Positions 17,120-26,166 of a stretch of DNA of 38,011 nucleotides are shown piece by piece. The stretch lies in NCBI GenBank assembly GCA_937899105.1, contig CALBPF010000285.1, forward strand, positions 1 to 38,011. The letters are read 5' to 3'. The translations under genes were made by a program, and so were the position numbers. The notes beneath the pieces were generated by a model. The model searched no databases and was not told the origin of the DNA. It saw nothing but the letters and a program-made list of their open reading frames with translations. The stretch is from an uncultured Flammeovirgaceae bacterium (lineage in GTDB: Bacteria; Bacteroidota; Bacteroidia; Cytophagales; Cyclobacteriaceae). How positions within the stretch are numbered: the stretch's first letter is position 1; every line of letters starts with the position of its first letter.

Positions 17120-17260
17120 ATATTGAAATGGTTAAATGTACTTAGTTTACAGAAAGATAATGAACCTGAACTAATCTGACCTTTTTAATTAAAAATACAA
17201 CTGGCTTGAAAGCGATATACAAAATCTATCTTTATTTTATAAAAAGAAAATAATCTCTTA

Positions 17261-18358
17261 ATGAACTGGCCGGAGGTATTTAAAGGTATACAGCTGTGCA
17301 TCGGCTTTCAGCTGTTTTTAATAGCCCTATTTTTACTTTCTAGTAGACAGAAGAGAAATTACTTATTAGGATTTTATACCGTTCTTATTAGTATTTCTTC
17401 CTTAAGCAGTGGCCTCTACTCGTATCTTGAAAAAGCTCCGTTAATAACTTTTCTATTTGGCGCTCACCTCATCATATTTCATGCGCCACTGTTGTTTCTT
17501 TACATTAAGTCTATAGGAGAAGAGGAGTTGAAGGTCCGGCATCACTTGGTTTTCCCTGTCTTGTATACCATGTATTATCTTATTCTTAAGCTTTTTTTCT
17601 CAGATCTTTTTAATAAATATAGCTTTCAAATACTTATCTTTCATTTACTCCTTTCGGTAATTTATACCGGGATTTATTTCTATTTTGGTTCACGGTATTT
17701 CAGTATCAGGCTAAGTGATTCGCTGAAGCAAAAAGCCCTAAAGAAGTTCCGCCTGTTTTATGTGATTACCAATACGCATTCCATCAGCCTGCATTCCGTA
17801 ATGGCGACTTCATACGTCGCTTATCTTTTTTTCTACAATGAATTTTTATACTTCAATGAGTACATAGTTCCGGACATATTTTCTTTTATCATTTACATAC
17901 ATCCGCTTACGAGTATCATATTTATAATCTATCTGCTATCGGAAACTCACTCTTTACGCTCTTTAATCTTAGATAAGGGCATTACTAAAAGCGAAGTGGT
18001 AAGGAACAATAAACATCAGATCTTTACAGACGTCAGACGGATTATTGATGTTCAAAAAAGATTTAAGAACCCTGACTTCGGCCTGAAACAGCTTTCTCAC
18101 GAAATCGGCGTCAATGAAAAGGAACTAGCCGAGTATTTTACAGAAGAATTATCTACTCCTTTTAATGATTATATCCATAAAAAGAAGATTGAGGAGTTCA
18201 AAAACTTAATTAAAGAAGATACCGAAAATACATACAGTTTAGAAGGTGTAGCACAACTTGCCGGATTTAAATCAAAAGCTACTTTTTACAGAGTTTTCAA
18301 GAAAGCAGAGGGGATTACGCCATCAATGTACAAGCAGCAACAATCCAAAGTAGGTTAA
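17261..18358 (+). CDS. Membrane-bound AraC-family transcriptional regulator
   Basis: The 365-residue protein has about seven hydrophobic helices in residues 1-235 (FQLFLIALFLLSSRQ, FLFGAHLIIFHAPLLFLYIK, FHLLLSVIYTGIYFYFGSRY and others). A cytoplasmic AraC/XylS double helix-turn-helix domain follows at about 265-362: LKQLSHEIGVNEKELAEYF, then SLEGVAQLAGFKSKATFYRV and FKKAEGITPSMYKQQ, which matches the conserved second HTH. This polytopic-sensor AraC type is common in Bacteroidota. It is divergent from the GH-A glycosidase and directly upstream of the GH16 gene, so carbohydrate sensing is a reasonable inference. There is a plain AT-rich leader and no recognisable operator. Confidence 0.9.
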   Translation: MNWPEVFKGIQLCIGFQLFLIALFLLSSRQKRNYLLGFYTVLISISSLSSGLYSYLEKAPLITFLFGAHLIIFHAPLLFLYIKSIGEEELKVRHHLVFPVLYTMYYLILKLFFSDLFNKYSFQILIFHLLLSVIYTGIYFYFGSRYFSIRLSDSLKQKALKKFRLFYVITNTHSISLHSVMATSYVAYLFFYNEFLYFNEYIVPDIFSFIIYIHPLTSIIFIIYLLSETHSLRSLILDKGITKSEVVRNNKHQIFTDVRRIIDVQKRFKNPDFGLKQLSHEIGVNEKELAEYFTEELSTPFNDYIHKKKIEEFKNLIKEDTENTYSLEGVAQLAGFKSKATFYRVFKKAEGITPSMYKQQQSKVG

Positions 18359-18471
18359 ATTCTTACTTCTAAAGGTTCCGGGCTTATTTGGGTTAGTTAT
18401 TAGTCTCAATTCTGGTATGAGACTTCTTTACATCGTCTATCCAGCGGGGATTTGAATGTTATAGATAATAT

Positions 18472-19386
18472 TTGACTATTCGTAAAAATCCTGGTAAGGT
18501 GAAAAAACTTTTATATCTCAGTATATACCTGGTAACGCTTGCATCTTGTGGTGATAGTTCAGACGATGGTACTGTTAATACTAAAACAGGAAATACAGAT
18601 CCGCCAGTTCTTGGTAATCAGTTGCCTGAAACAGGATATAAAGCTCCAGATTCATATTCGGGTTACATTCTTACTTGGTCTGATGAGTTTGATGGAAGTC
18701 GGCTAAATCCAGATAATTGGAATTACGAAATTGGCAATATAGATCCTTTTGGGAATATAGGTTGGGGGAATAATGAGCTCCAATTGTACAGGAGTGGTAA
18801 TGTATCAGTTAATGATGGCTATCTGACCATTGAGGCGAGAGAAGAAAGTAGTGGAAGTTATACTTCCGGAAGAATCAACACGCGAGATAAGCAAGAGTAT
18901 CAGTATGGTAGAATTGATGTAAGGGCCGCTCTGCCAAATCAGAGAGGTATGTGGCCGGCAATTTGGATGTTAGGTGAAAATCACTTGGAAAGTGGCTGGC
19001 CCATATGTGGTGAGATAGATATCATGGAAGCTTTTATTTCCGGACCAGAAACAGCAAATCAGATCAAAAGTAATGCGTTTTGGGGTAATACTTTTCCGGC
19101 GCCTAACGCACCTAGTCCGCCGTATAAACTGTCTTCAGGCGATTTCTCTGACGAATGGCATGTTTTTTCACTAGATTGGGATGAAAATACCCTCAAATTC
19201 TTTGTAGATGGTAAGCAGCACTATGAATTGATAATTAATGCAGAACTCGGCGCTCATTTCAGGAATAAGTTTTTCTTTATCATGAACGTTGCTGTTGGGG
19301 GTAATCCGGTTCCATCGCCAGATGCAAGTACTATACTTCCTCAGCGCATGTTTATAGATTACATCAGGGTATATCAAAAAAATTGA
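18472..19386 (+). CDS. GH16 family beta-glucanase lipoprotein (laminarinase-like)
   Basis: Read from TTG 18472 the protein has 304 residues, but GTG 18499 is a better start because it gives a compact lipoprotein signal (KKLLYLSIYLVTLASC; the Cys is residue 26 of the longer form). The catalytic domain covers about residues 68-304. It includes WSDEFDGSRLNPDNWNYEIG, GWGNNELQLY, RINTRDKQEYQYGRIDVRA, MWPAIWMLGE and the GH16 catalytic motif GEIDIMEA (E181, D183, E186). The final WxxD-type segment DEWHVFSLDWDENTLKFFVD is also typical. The EIDIME form with GWGNNELQ is characteristic of beta-1,3-glucanases of the laminarinase group. It would sit on the outer membrane or in the periplasm. It follows the AraC gene by 113 bp and may be its target. 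Confidence 0.92.
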   Translation: MTIRKNPGKVKKLLYLSIYLVTLASCGDSSDDGTVNTKTGNTDPPVLGNQLPETGYKAPDSYSGYILTWSDEFDGSRLNPDNWNYEIGNIDPFGNIGWGNNELQLYRSGNVSVNDGYLTIEAREESSGSYTSGRINTRDKQEYQYGRIDVRAALPNQRGMWPAIWMLGENHLESGWPICGEIDIMEAFISGPETANQIKSNAFWGNTFPAPNAPSPPYKLSSGDFSDEWHVFSLDWDENTLKFFVDGKQHYELIINAELGAHFRNKFFFIMNVAVGGNPVPSPDASTILPQRMFIDYIRVYQKN

Positions 19387-19461
19387 ATGAATAGATGATT
19401 AGGTAGTACAAGCTTTTATTAGTTAAACTCGGGTCGGCAATAAACCAAAAAGCAAAAAATC

Positions 19462-19869
19462 ATGAATTTAAAAACGGTCATTTGGCTAGCAGCTCTTTCC
19501 TTGTTGATAAGATGCCAGCCCGCAACTTCAATAGATCATGAGGTGATCAAAGTAGGGGCTATAAAAGTAACCATTATGTATGCTAACGGGGAGGATAAAG
19601 TATTCGATATGGATTATTATGCAGATAAACACATGCCCATGTTAGCAGATTTATTTGGAGACGCTATGAAGAAGTATGAAATAGACCTGGGAATAAGAGG
19701 CCGAACTCCGGATGACGAAGCTTCTTTTTTGGCCATAGGATATTTGTACTTTGACAGCCTATCAGATTACGAAAAAGCATTTGCCTCCAATGCTGAAAAA
19801 ATCCTTACTGATATTCCCAACTACACTAATGTTCAACCGATAGTCCAGATCAGTCAGATAGTGAAATAA
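19462..19869 (+). CDS. EthD-family small protein with lipoprotein-like signal
   Basis: The 135-residue protein starts with a short hydrophobic signal ending LSLLIRC (Cys18), so it is likely lipidated. The remainder is an EthD-type dimeric alpha-beta barrel: VGAIKVTIMYANGEDKVFD, then MDYYADKHMPMLADLFGDAM (the typical YxxxHMP segment), and the terminal PNYTNVQPIVQISQIV. EthD proteins accompany oxidation pathways, but many are of unknown activity, and export of one is less usual. It stands 75 bp after the GH16 gene and 24 bp before the nucleotidyltransferase gene. Nothing in the sequence links it to glucan metabolism. Confidence 0.8.
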   Translation: MNLKTVIWLAALSLLIRCQPATSIDHEVIKVGAIKVTIMYANGEDKVFDMDYYADKHMPMLADLFGDAMKKYEIDLGIRGRTPDDEASFLAIGYLYFDSLSDYEKAFASNAEKILTDIPNYTNVQPIVQISQIVK

Positions 19870-19893
19870 AATGAGCGCCGAATATATTTAAGC

Positions 19894-20700
19894 ATGGTAC
19901 TCATGAACCGCGAAATCAAGACTCACCACCAAAGGGCTATTGACAACTTAATAAAGGAATACGAAAATGATCCGAGATTCCAGGCCATCATCATAGGTGG
20001 TTCCGTAGCGAAGGGATGCGCACGTAACGATTCAGACGTTGACTTTATGATTATAGCCACGGATCAGGAATTCGAAAAGCGCAGGCATCAAAGGAATCTT
20101 TTTATTAACCGTAAGGACCTTACGGACTACCAAGGAGGCTTCGTGGACGGCAAGATCATTAACATGGCATATTTGAATAAAGTTGAAGAAAAAGGGAACG
20201 AACCTTCCCGAGCCGCTTTTGACGGCGCCTTTACCGCTTTTTCCAGAATTGATGGTCTGGACGAGCAGATCATGAGTATTGCTCGGTACCCTGAAGAACA
20301 TAGAGAGGAAAAACTAAAGACGTTTTATTCCATGTCCTTTATTCAAAACTGGCTTATGGGTGAAGCGAATAGGCACAATAATCTATATACTAAAAGCAGG
20401 GCCGCTTCTCAGCTGACACTATTTGCCGGTCGATTGATTCTTGCCTATAACCGGATTTTCTTTCCGTATCATAAATGGTTCTATGAATATCTCGACCGCT
20501 GTTCCGAAAAGCCAGAAAATCTCATTGATCAAATGAATAAGGTACTAAGCGAACCAAATGCGTGCAACGCCGATAATCTTTTTCAAAGTATAAAGAAGTT
20601 TCATCCCTGGGGTGTGGCTGATCTTGATGCTTTTTTTTGGTTTATGGAAGATGTAGAATGGAGCTGGATGGATGGGAAGGCTGGACTTGAAGACTGGTAA
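19894..20700 (+). CDS. Nucleotidyltransferase-domain protein (aminoglycoside/MNT-like)
   Basis: The 268-residue protein shows the minimal nucleotidyltransferase motif near the N-terminus: AIIIGGSVAKG (G35, G36, S37) followed by NDSDVDFMII with D48 and D50 as metal ligands. This is the signature of the pol-beta superfamily used by kanamycin- and streptomycin-type nucleotidyltransferases and by MNT antitoxins. A helical C-terminal domain follows (about 120-268). A third acidic residue may be supplied by D105 or nearby. The likely reaction is transfer of a nucleotide to a small molecule or protein; the substrate cannot be predicted. ATG 19903 (MNREIKTHH) is an equally plausible start. No HEPN or toxin partner gene is adjacent, which argues against a toxin-antitoxin role. 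Confidence 0.8.
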   Translation: MVLMNREIKTHHQRAIDNLIKEYENDPRFQAIIIGGSVAKGCARNDSDVDFMIIATDQEFEKRRHQRNLFINRKDLTDYQGGFVDGKIINMAYLNKVEEKGNEPSRAAFDGAFTAFSRIDGLDEQIMSIARYPEEHREEKLKTFYSMSFIQNWLMGEANRHNNLYTKSRAASQLTLFAGRLILAYNRIFFPYHKWFYEYLDRCSEKPENLIDQMNKVLSEPNACNADNLFQSIKKFHPWGVADLDAFFWFMEDVEWSWMDGKAGLEDW

Positions 20701-20752
20701 AAATCATGTTTATGATTAACAATCACTTTATTTATCAACTAAACACTACAAA

Positions 20753-22063
20753 ATGGGTGTCTTATCTAAAAAAAAGCATTATTCTCTATTTGCTATACTC
20801 CTTATATTGTTGAATTTATCTACTGCTTATTCTATGGATTTTAGCACGGAAATAACAAAATCTGAGATTCGACTGACTGATAAGGGCTATCGGATTTTTT
20901 TGAATGGAGAGCCTTTTTATGTTAAAGGGGCAGGGGTTCATCAAGGTAGCCTGGAGTCCCTGGTGGAACACGGCGCCAATGCCATTAGAACCTGGAGTAC
21001 AGATAATGGCCTAGAGGTTTTAGATCGAGTCCATAAACTGGGCCTGAAGGTCACTATGGGAGTTTGGGTGGGGTTGGAACGCCATGGGTTTGACTATGAT
21101 AACCAAGTAGCTGTAAAAGAACAACTGGCAAGTATTCGTACAAAAGTGATAGCCTTGAAGGACCATCCGGCGCTAATGGCGTGGAGCATTGGAAATGAGC
21201 TAAATCTGCAATCAAGAAACCCCAAAGTTTGGAATGCGGTGAACGAAATATCAAAAATGATTCACACCTTGGATCCAAATCATATTACGACTACTCCTTT
21301 ATCTGGCATAGAGAAGAAAGATGTTGATTTGATTGCCAATAGGGCGCCTGATCTGGATTTCTTAAGTGTTCAGCTTTACGGCGCCATTGAAATATTACCG
21401 GAACTTATTACCAAGTCCGGATATGAAGGCCCTTTAATGGTTACGGAATGGGGGGCAACCGGCTACTGGGAAGTGGGTACTACAGAATGGGGAGCGCCAA
21501 TAGAGAATAATAGTTCCGAAAAAGCAGATGGTTACCTCAGGCGATATCAAAATTCTATTTTATCCCAATCGCAGCAAGTCGTAGGTTCTTTTGTATTTCT
21601 TTGGGGACAAAAGCAAGAGCGTACACCTACTTGGTTTGGAATGTTTATGCCGGATGGTAAAGAAACAGAATCAATTGACGCCATGCACTATGCCTGGAAC
21701 GGGAAATGGCCGGAAAACCGCTCACCCAGGCTGCTGGATTTTACCTTAGAGGGACAACGAGCTGTCAACAATATTAGACTGAAACCGGATGATACCTACA
21801 GGGCACAGGTCAAAGTGAGTGATCCTGATAACGATAAGTTAACCTTTCAGTGGGAGGTTATGAAAGAAAGTACTTCCACTAAAACAGGCGGTGATGCAGA
21901 ATATATCCCGGCTGTTATTACCGGCTTATTTCCTAAGGGCAATAAGGATAATACCACTTTCAAAGCCCCGAATCAACCGGGCGCTTATCGATTATTCATT
22001 TATGTAGAAGACGGTAATAACCATGCGGCTCATGCCAATATCCCGTTTTGGGTGGAGGATTAG
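20753..22063 (+). CDS. Secreted clan-A glycoside hydrolase with C-terminal Ig-like domain
   Basis: The 436-residue protein has a signal peptide (YSLFAILLILLNLSTAYS). The TIM barrel (about 45-320) starts with FLNGEPFYVKGAGVHQGSL. Its acid/base candidate is E149 in AWSIGNELNLQ and its nucleophile candidate is E232 in LMVTEWGATGYWE, the GH-A arrangement seen in GH2 and GH5 relatives. Residues about 325-436 form a beta-sandwich, PKD/Ig-like module (YRAQVKVSDPDNDKLTFQWE, then GAYRLFIYVEDGNNHAAHAN). It shares the general layout of the minus-strand glycosidase at 15716 and probably acts on the same class of beta-linked glycans outside the cytoplasm. It lies 52 bp after the nucleotidyltransferase gene. 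Confidence 0.85.
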   Translation: MGVLSKKKHYSLFAILLILLNLSTAYSMDFSTEITKSEIRLTDKGYRIFLNGEPFYVKGAGVHQGSLESLVEHGANAIRTWSTDNGLEVLDRVHKLGLKVTMGVWVGLERHGFDYDNQVAVKEQLASIRTKVIALKDHPALMAWSIGNELNLQSRNPKVWNAVNEISKMIHTLDPNHITTTPLSGIEKKDVDLIANRAPDLDFLSVQLYGAIEILPELITKSGYEGPLMVTEWGATGYWEVGTTEWGAPIENNSSEKADGYLRRYQNSILSQSQQVVGSFVFLWGQKQERTPTWFGMFMPDGKETESIDAMHYAWNGKWPENRSPRLLDFTLEGQRAVNNIRLKPDDTYRAQVKVSDPDNDKLTFQWEVMKESTSTKTGGDAEYIPAVITGLFPKGNKDNTTFKAPNQPGAYRLFIYVEDGNNHAAHANIPFWVED

Positions 22064-22073
22064 ATTATGGTAG

Positions 22074-23111
22074 CTAATGAATAATTTCTCGATCTTTAGT
22101 TGAAAAACTTGCCACAACTGGTAGATGATCAGCCAACTTTCGTTGGGTTTCTTTATCGAACAAATAAGTTACATTCAAGGTATTTACGAGTAGCTCTGGC
22201 TGCATATTTTGGTTGGGAAGAATGTGATCAATCCTCCATCTCGGGGAATCTGCAGGGTGGCTGAATATACTGTCTTCCAAATTATCAATGAATTTTACCG
22301 GTGAGTTTCCATCAAGCATAAACTGAAATTCTTTACTATCGGGGGTCGCATTAAAATCGCCAACAACAAGAATATTTTTTTTAGGATCTTCTAGGGTAAA
22401 ACGCTCGAATTGACCTTTTAAAAACTGGATTTGACCTAATCGCATAGCTTCATTTCTGGCGCCGCGACCCGCCTTGAGATGAACTCCTGTGAGGAGAAAC
22501 GAATATTGATCATTGACCAAAACATCTATCGACCACATTCGTGTATTAATTCTACTTTGGGTTTCATATCTCTGCTCATTAGATTCTTCATCTACATAGC
22601 TGACAGGCGTATTTACTGAACCGTATCCGTAGATAATTCCCAAAGGTACGCGGCTCATGACTACTATATTCATATACCAATTTATGCTTTTACTATCAGC
22701 GAAAAACTCGTATTTCATATCTTCAAGGGAATCTGAAGCTATTTGTTTTATGAACTGCACGTGCTCAAATTCTTGCAAAACAATAATATCGGCATCTGCC
22801 TTTCTTAAAGCTTGTATCAGTAGGGAAACCCTTCCCTCCATTTTTTCTCCGCTATTCTCACGATCATTTTGAACATAAGGGTCGTCGTGGGCGTCTACAA
22901 AGTGTTCTACATTCCACGACAAAATCTTAATTGTATCTCCTGTAGCGTCTTCATAGCCAACCGGGGTCACGATTCCCTTCTTAAAACCTTCAGGATTTGT
23001 ATCGCTTGAAGACTCGCGTGAATCTACTTCTACACTTTTGTGGTTTGAGATACAGGCATTTAATAGCGCTGAAATTGAAAAGACCAGTAGCAGTTCGACA
23101 GTTTTACACAT
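22074..23111 (-). CDS. Endonuclease/exonuclease/phosphatase-family lipoprotein
   Basis: The frame opens at 23144, but the Met at 23111 gives a proper lipoprotein signal (MCKTVELLLVFSISALLNAC), so I choose that start (345 residues). The EEP domain covers about residues 60-345, with ILSWNVEHFVDAH, DADIIVLQEFEH (metal-binding Glu), FLLTGVHLKAGRG, ILVVGDFNATPDS (metal and catalytic D/N), and the closing RIDHILPNQ and KLADHLPVVASF (catalytic His). The fold cleaves phosphodiesters or phosphomonoesters in nucleic acids, inositol phosphates or phospholipids. As a lipoprotein it would act on extracellular DNA or phosphate esters, a nutrient-scavenging role that loosely echoes the GDPD locus upstream. 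It converges with the GH gene (11-bp gap) and diverges from acnB. Confidence 0.88.
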   Translation of the reverse strand: MCKTVELLLVFSISALLNACISNHKSVEVDSRESSSDTNPEGFKKGIVTPVGYEDATGDTIKILSWNVEHFVDAHDDPYVQNDRENSGEKMEGRVSLLIQALRKADADIIVLQEFEHVQFIKQIASDSLEDMKYEFFADSKSINWYMNIVVMSRVPLGIIYGYGSVNTPVSYVDEESNEQRYETQSRINTRMWSIDVLVNDQYSFLLTGVHLKAGRGARNEAMRLGQIQFLKGQFERFTLEDPKKNILVVGDFNATPDSKEFQFMLDGNSPVKFIDNLEDSIFSHPADSPRWRIDHILPNQNMQPELLVNTLNVTYLFDKETQRKLADHLPVVASFSTKDREIIH

Positions 23112-23278
23112 TTTTTTAAAATTATAGATGCTAAAAGTAAGCATTGTGAATTTAGTTTGCGAGATCTTGAGTTTAAGAGATTGTCATTTTTTAGACAAAT
23201 GCTAAAGTGTAATCTTTTGATTAGATGCTGGTGACTATGTGATCCGTGCAAAACTAGTCTAATATTAAGATCATTACT

Positions 23279-23327
23279 TAATTTTGCAACTTAGCAAAAC
23301 GTTCGAGGCTCTCTAAATTAAAGGAGG
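23279..23327 (+). promoter_or_regulatory. Candidate acnB promoter and strong Shine-Dalgarno
   Basis: TAATTTTG at 23279-23286 matches the Bacteroidota -7 box TAnnTTTG; no good -33 TTTG box is visible. AAGGAGG at 23321-23327 is a full Shine-Dalgarno five bases before the ATG of acnB at 23333. This is notable in a phylum where such sites are usually absent. Confidence 0.45.
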
Positions 23328-23332
23328 AAGTT

Positions 23333-26137
23333 ATGAGTACATATAATCAATACCTTGAGGAAATTGAGGAAAGAAAAAGTCAGTCGCTTCACCCCAAACC
23401 CATTGATGATGCGGAATTGACAAACGAGATCATTACACAAATTAAAGAATCAGATAGCCCGTATAGGGAAGATTCCCTCCATTTTTTTATCTACAACATA
23501 TTGCCTGGAACTACAAGTGCAGCTGGGGTTAAGGCTAAATTTTTAAAGGAAATTATTCTTGGCGAATCCATAGTTGAAGAAATTACATCTTCTTTTGCTT
23601 TCGAGCAACTCTCCCATATGAAAGGAGGCCCTTCTATTGAGGTCCTCCTTGATCTAGCTTTGGGCGATGATCAGAAGATTGCAGAAGAAGCCGCTAAAAT
23701 CTTAAAGACCCAAGTGTTCTTATACGAAGCGGATATGGAACGTTTAGAGCAATCTTTTAAGAAGGGCAGTCAAGTCGCAAAGGACATCATTGAAAGCTAT
23801 GCCAGGGCTGAATTCTTTACAAAACTGCCAGATATCCCGGAAAAAATTGAAATAGTGACCTTCATAGCCGGCGTGGGAGACATATCTACGGATTTGCTTT
23901 CTCCGGGTAGCGACGCCCACTCCAGATCTGATCGGGAGTTGCATGGCCAATGCTTATTTGAACATAATAAGGAAAAGCAGAATGAACTATTGGCTCTTCA
24001 AGAACAACATCCTGATAAAACTGTAATGCTGATTGCCGAAAAAGGTACTATGGGCGTCGGTTCTTCAAGGATGTCAGGTGTAAATAACGTAGCACTCTGG
24101 GTTGGTAAACAAGCCAGTCCATATGTGCCGTTTATTAACATTGCTCCTGTTGTTGCCGGTACCAACGGTATTTCACCTATTTTCTTAACTACTGTTGGTG
24201 TTACGGGTGGTATTGGCTTAGACCTTAAAAACTGGGTAAAGCAGTATGATGCAGATGATAATCTTATTGTTGACGAAGAAGGAGAACCTGTATTAAAGCA
24301 AGTATACTCGGTAGATACGGGCACTGTTTTTACCATTAATACCAAAACAAAAAAGCTTTACCATGCAGATAAGGAATTAATTGATATTTCTTCGGCGCTT
24401 ACTCCGCAAAAAATGGAATTTATAAAAGCCGGAGGCTCATATGCCGTTGTATTTGGCAAAAAGCTTCAGACATTTGCGGCCAAAACACTTGGCATGGATG
24501 CGCCGCCTGTATTTGCTCCTTCCAAAGAAGTTTCGCTTGAAGGGCAGGGACTTACGGCAGTGGAAAAAATCTTTAATAAAAATGCAGTAGGAACGTCAGG
24601 TGCAATTCTGCATGCAGGTTCCTATGTGCGAGCTGAGGTAAACATTGTAGGCTCACAAGATACAACAGGGTTGATGACCTCGCAGGAATTAGAAATGATG
24701 GCGGCAACAGTGATTTCACCTGTTGTGGATGGCGCTTATCAGTCGGGTTGCCACACGGCTTCAGTCTGGGACCATAAATCTCAGGAGAACATCCCACGGT
24801 TGATGAAGTTTATGTATGACTTTGGTCTGATTACGGGTCGCCATCCGGAACATAAGTACCCTCCTCTGACAGATGTAATTCATAAGGTACTCAACGATAT
24901 TACCATTGATGACTGGGCGATTATTATTGGGGGTGATTCTCACACCAGAATGTCGAAAGGGGTGGCGTTTGGAGCAGATTCCGGTACTGTAGCCCTCGCT
25001 CTGGCCACCGGTGAGGCCTCAATGCCCATACCGGAATCGGTTAAGGTAACCTTTAAAGGCAAAATGAAAGATTCCATGGATTTTCGTGATGTGGTCCACG
25101 CAACACAAAGTCAAATGCTTAGGGAATTTGGTGGAGAGAATGTATTCCAAGGAAGGATTATTGAAGTTCATATAGGAACGTTACCATCTGATCAGGCTTT
25201 TACCTTTACCGATTGGACGGCAGAAATGAAAGCTAAGGCTTCAATCTGTATTTCCCAGGACGATACGCTTATCGAATCTCTCGAAATTGCTAAACGCAGG
25301 ATCCAGATCATGATTGATAAAGGCATGGATAATGATAAAGGGGTGCTTCAAGGTCTTGTTGATAAAGCTAATGCCAGAATCGCTCAGATTCGATCGGGTG
25401 AAAAACCTGCATTAACTCCGGATGAAGATGCTAAATACTATGCGGAATTTGTGGTTGATCTTGATATTATTGATGAACCAATGATTGCTGACCCGGACGT
25501 TCACAATGAAGATGTATCCAAAAGATATACGCATGATACCATCCGGGAGCTTTCTTACTATGGAGGGAGCAAAAAGGTTGACTTAGGTTTTGTAGGGTCT
25601 TGCATGGTACATAAGGGAGATATTAAGATTGTCTCCAAGATGCTCAGAAACCTGGAAGAAGAGTACGGTAAGGTCGAGTTCAATGCTCCGTTGGTAGTGA
25701 CCGCTCCTACTTATAATATCATTGATGAACTCAAAGAGGAAGGAGATTGGGAAATGTTGCAGAAGTATTCCGGGTTTGAATTTGATGATGCCGATCCTAA
25801 GAGCGCTGCTCGGACCGAATATGATAATATCCTGTATCTTGAGAGACCAGGCTGTAACCTTTGTATGGGGAATCAGGAAAAAGCGGAAAAGGGAGACACG
25901 GTTATGGCTACATCTACTCGTCTATTTCAAGGACGTGTTGTAAAAGATTCTGATCGCAAAAAAGGGGAATCATTACTAGCTTCTACCCCGGTTGTAGTTC
26001 TATCTGCTATTTTGGGTAGAACCCCTACCATAGAAGAATATAAAGTGGCTGTGAAAGGTATCAAACTCACTCAATTTGCACCGCCTCTTAAAAAGTTAAC
26101 TTCGACTCAAAGGCCGGGGCATTTATTGTCCTATTAA
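23333..26137 (+). CDS. acnB: Bifunctional aconitate hydratase B / 2-methylisocitrate dehydratase
   Basis: This 934-residue protein interconverts citrate and isocitrate in the TCA cycle using a [4Fe-4S] cluster. The AcnB order is visible. A helical HEAT-like N-terminal domain (about 1-160) comes first. The swivel-type domain includes AEKGTMGVGSSRMSGVNNVA, and the catalytic core includes TGRHPEHKYPPLTDVIHKVL, IIGGDSHTRMS and GADSGTVALALATGEASMP. The cluster cysteines are C757 (GSCMVHKGD), C841 and C844 (RPGCNLCMGN). It is somewhat longer than the E. coli enzyme (about 865), partly from added residues between C757 and C841 and at the C-terminus. It starts behind a strong AAGGAGG. It appears independent of its neighbours, with an unknown gene 29 bp downstream. 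Confidence 0.97.
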   Translation: MSTYNQYLEEIEERKSQSLHPKPIDDAELTNEIITQIKESDSPYREDSLHFFIYNILPGTTSAAGVKAKFLKEIILGESIVEEITSSFAFEQLSHMKGGPSIEVLLDLALGDDQKIAEEAAKILKTQVFLYEADMERLEQSFKKGSQVAKDIIESYARAEFFTKLPDIPEKIEIVTFIAGVGDISTDLLSPGSDAHSRSDRELHGQCLFEHNKEKQNELLALQEQHPDKTVMLIAEKGTMGVGSSRMSGVNNVALWVGKQASPYVPFINIAPVVAGTNGISPIFLTTVGVTGGIGLDLKNWVKQYDADDNLIVDEEGEPVLKQVYSVDTGTVFTINTKTKKLYHADKELIDISSALTPQKMEFIKAGGSYAVVFGKKLQTFAAKTLGMDAPPVFAPSKEVSLEGQGLTAVEKIFNKNAVGTSGAILHAGSYVRAEVNIVGSQDTTGLMTSQELEMMAATVISPVVDGAYQSGCHTASVWDHKSQENIPRLMKFMYDFGLITGRHPEHKYPPLTDVIHKVLNDITIDDWAIIIGGDSHTRMSKGVAFGADSGTVALALATGEASMPIPESVKVTFKGKMKDSMDFRDVVHATQSQMLREFGGENVFQGRIIEVHIGTLPSDQAFTFTDWTAEMKAKASICISQDDTLIESLEIAKRRIQIMIDKGMDNDKGVLQGLVDKANARIAQIRSGEKPALTPDEDAKYYAEFVVDLDIIDEPMIADPDVHNEDVSKRYTHDTIRELSYYGGSKKVDLGFVGSCMVHKGDIKIVSKMLRNLEEEYGKVEFNAPLVVTAPTYNIIDELKEEGDWEMLQKYSGFEFDDADPKSAARTEYDNILYLERPGCNLCMGNQEKAEKGDTVMATSTRLFQGRVVKDSDRKKGESLLASTPVVVLSAILGRTPTIEEYKVAVKGIKLTQFAPPLKKLTSTQRPGHLLSY

Positions 26138-26166
26138 GTTTTTGAACGATTACCGAGACAAAGGCT

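Noticed and set aside
15716..22063. Calling the glycosidase group a full polysaccharide utilisation locus
   Set aside because: No SusC/SusD homologue is present between these genes, so the standard definition is not met.
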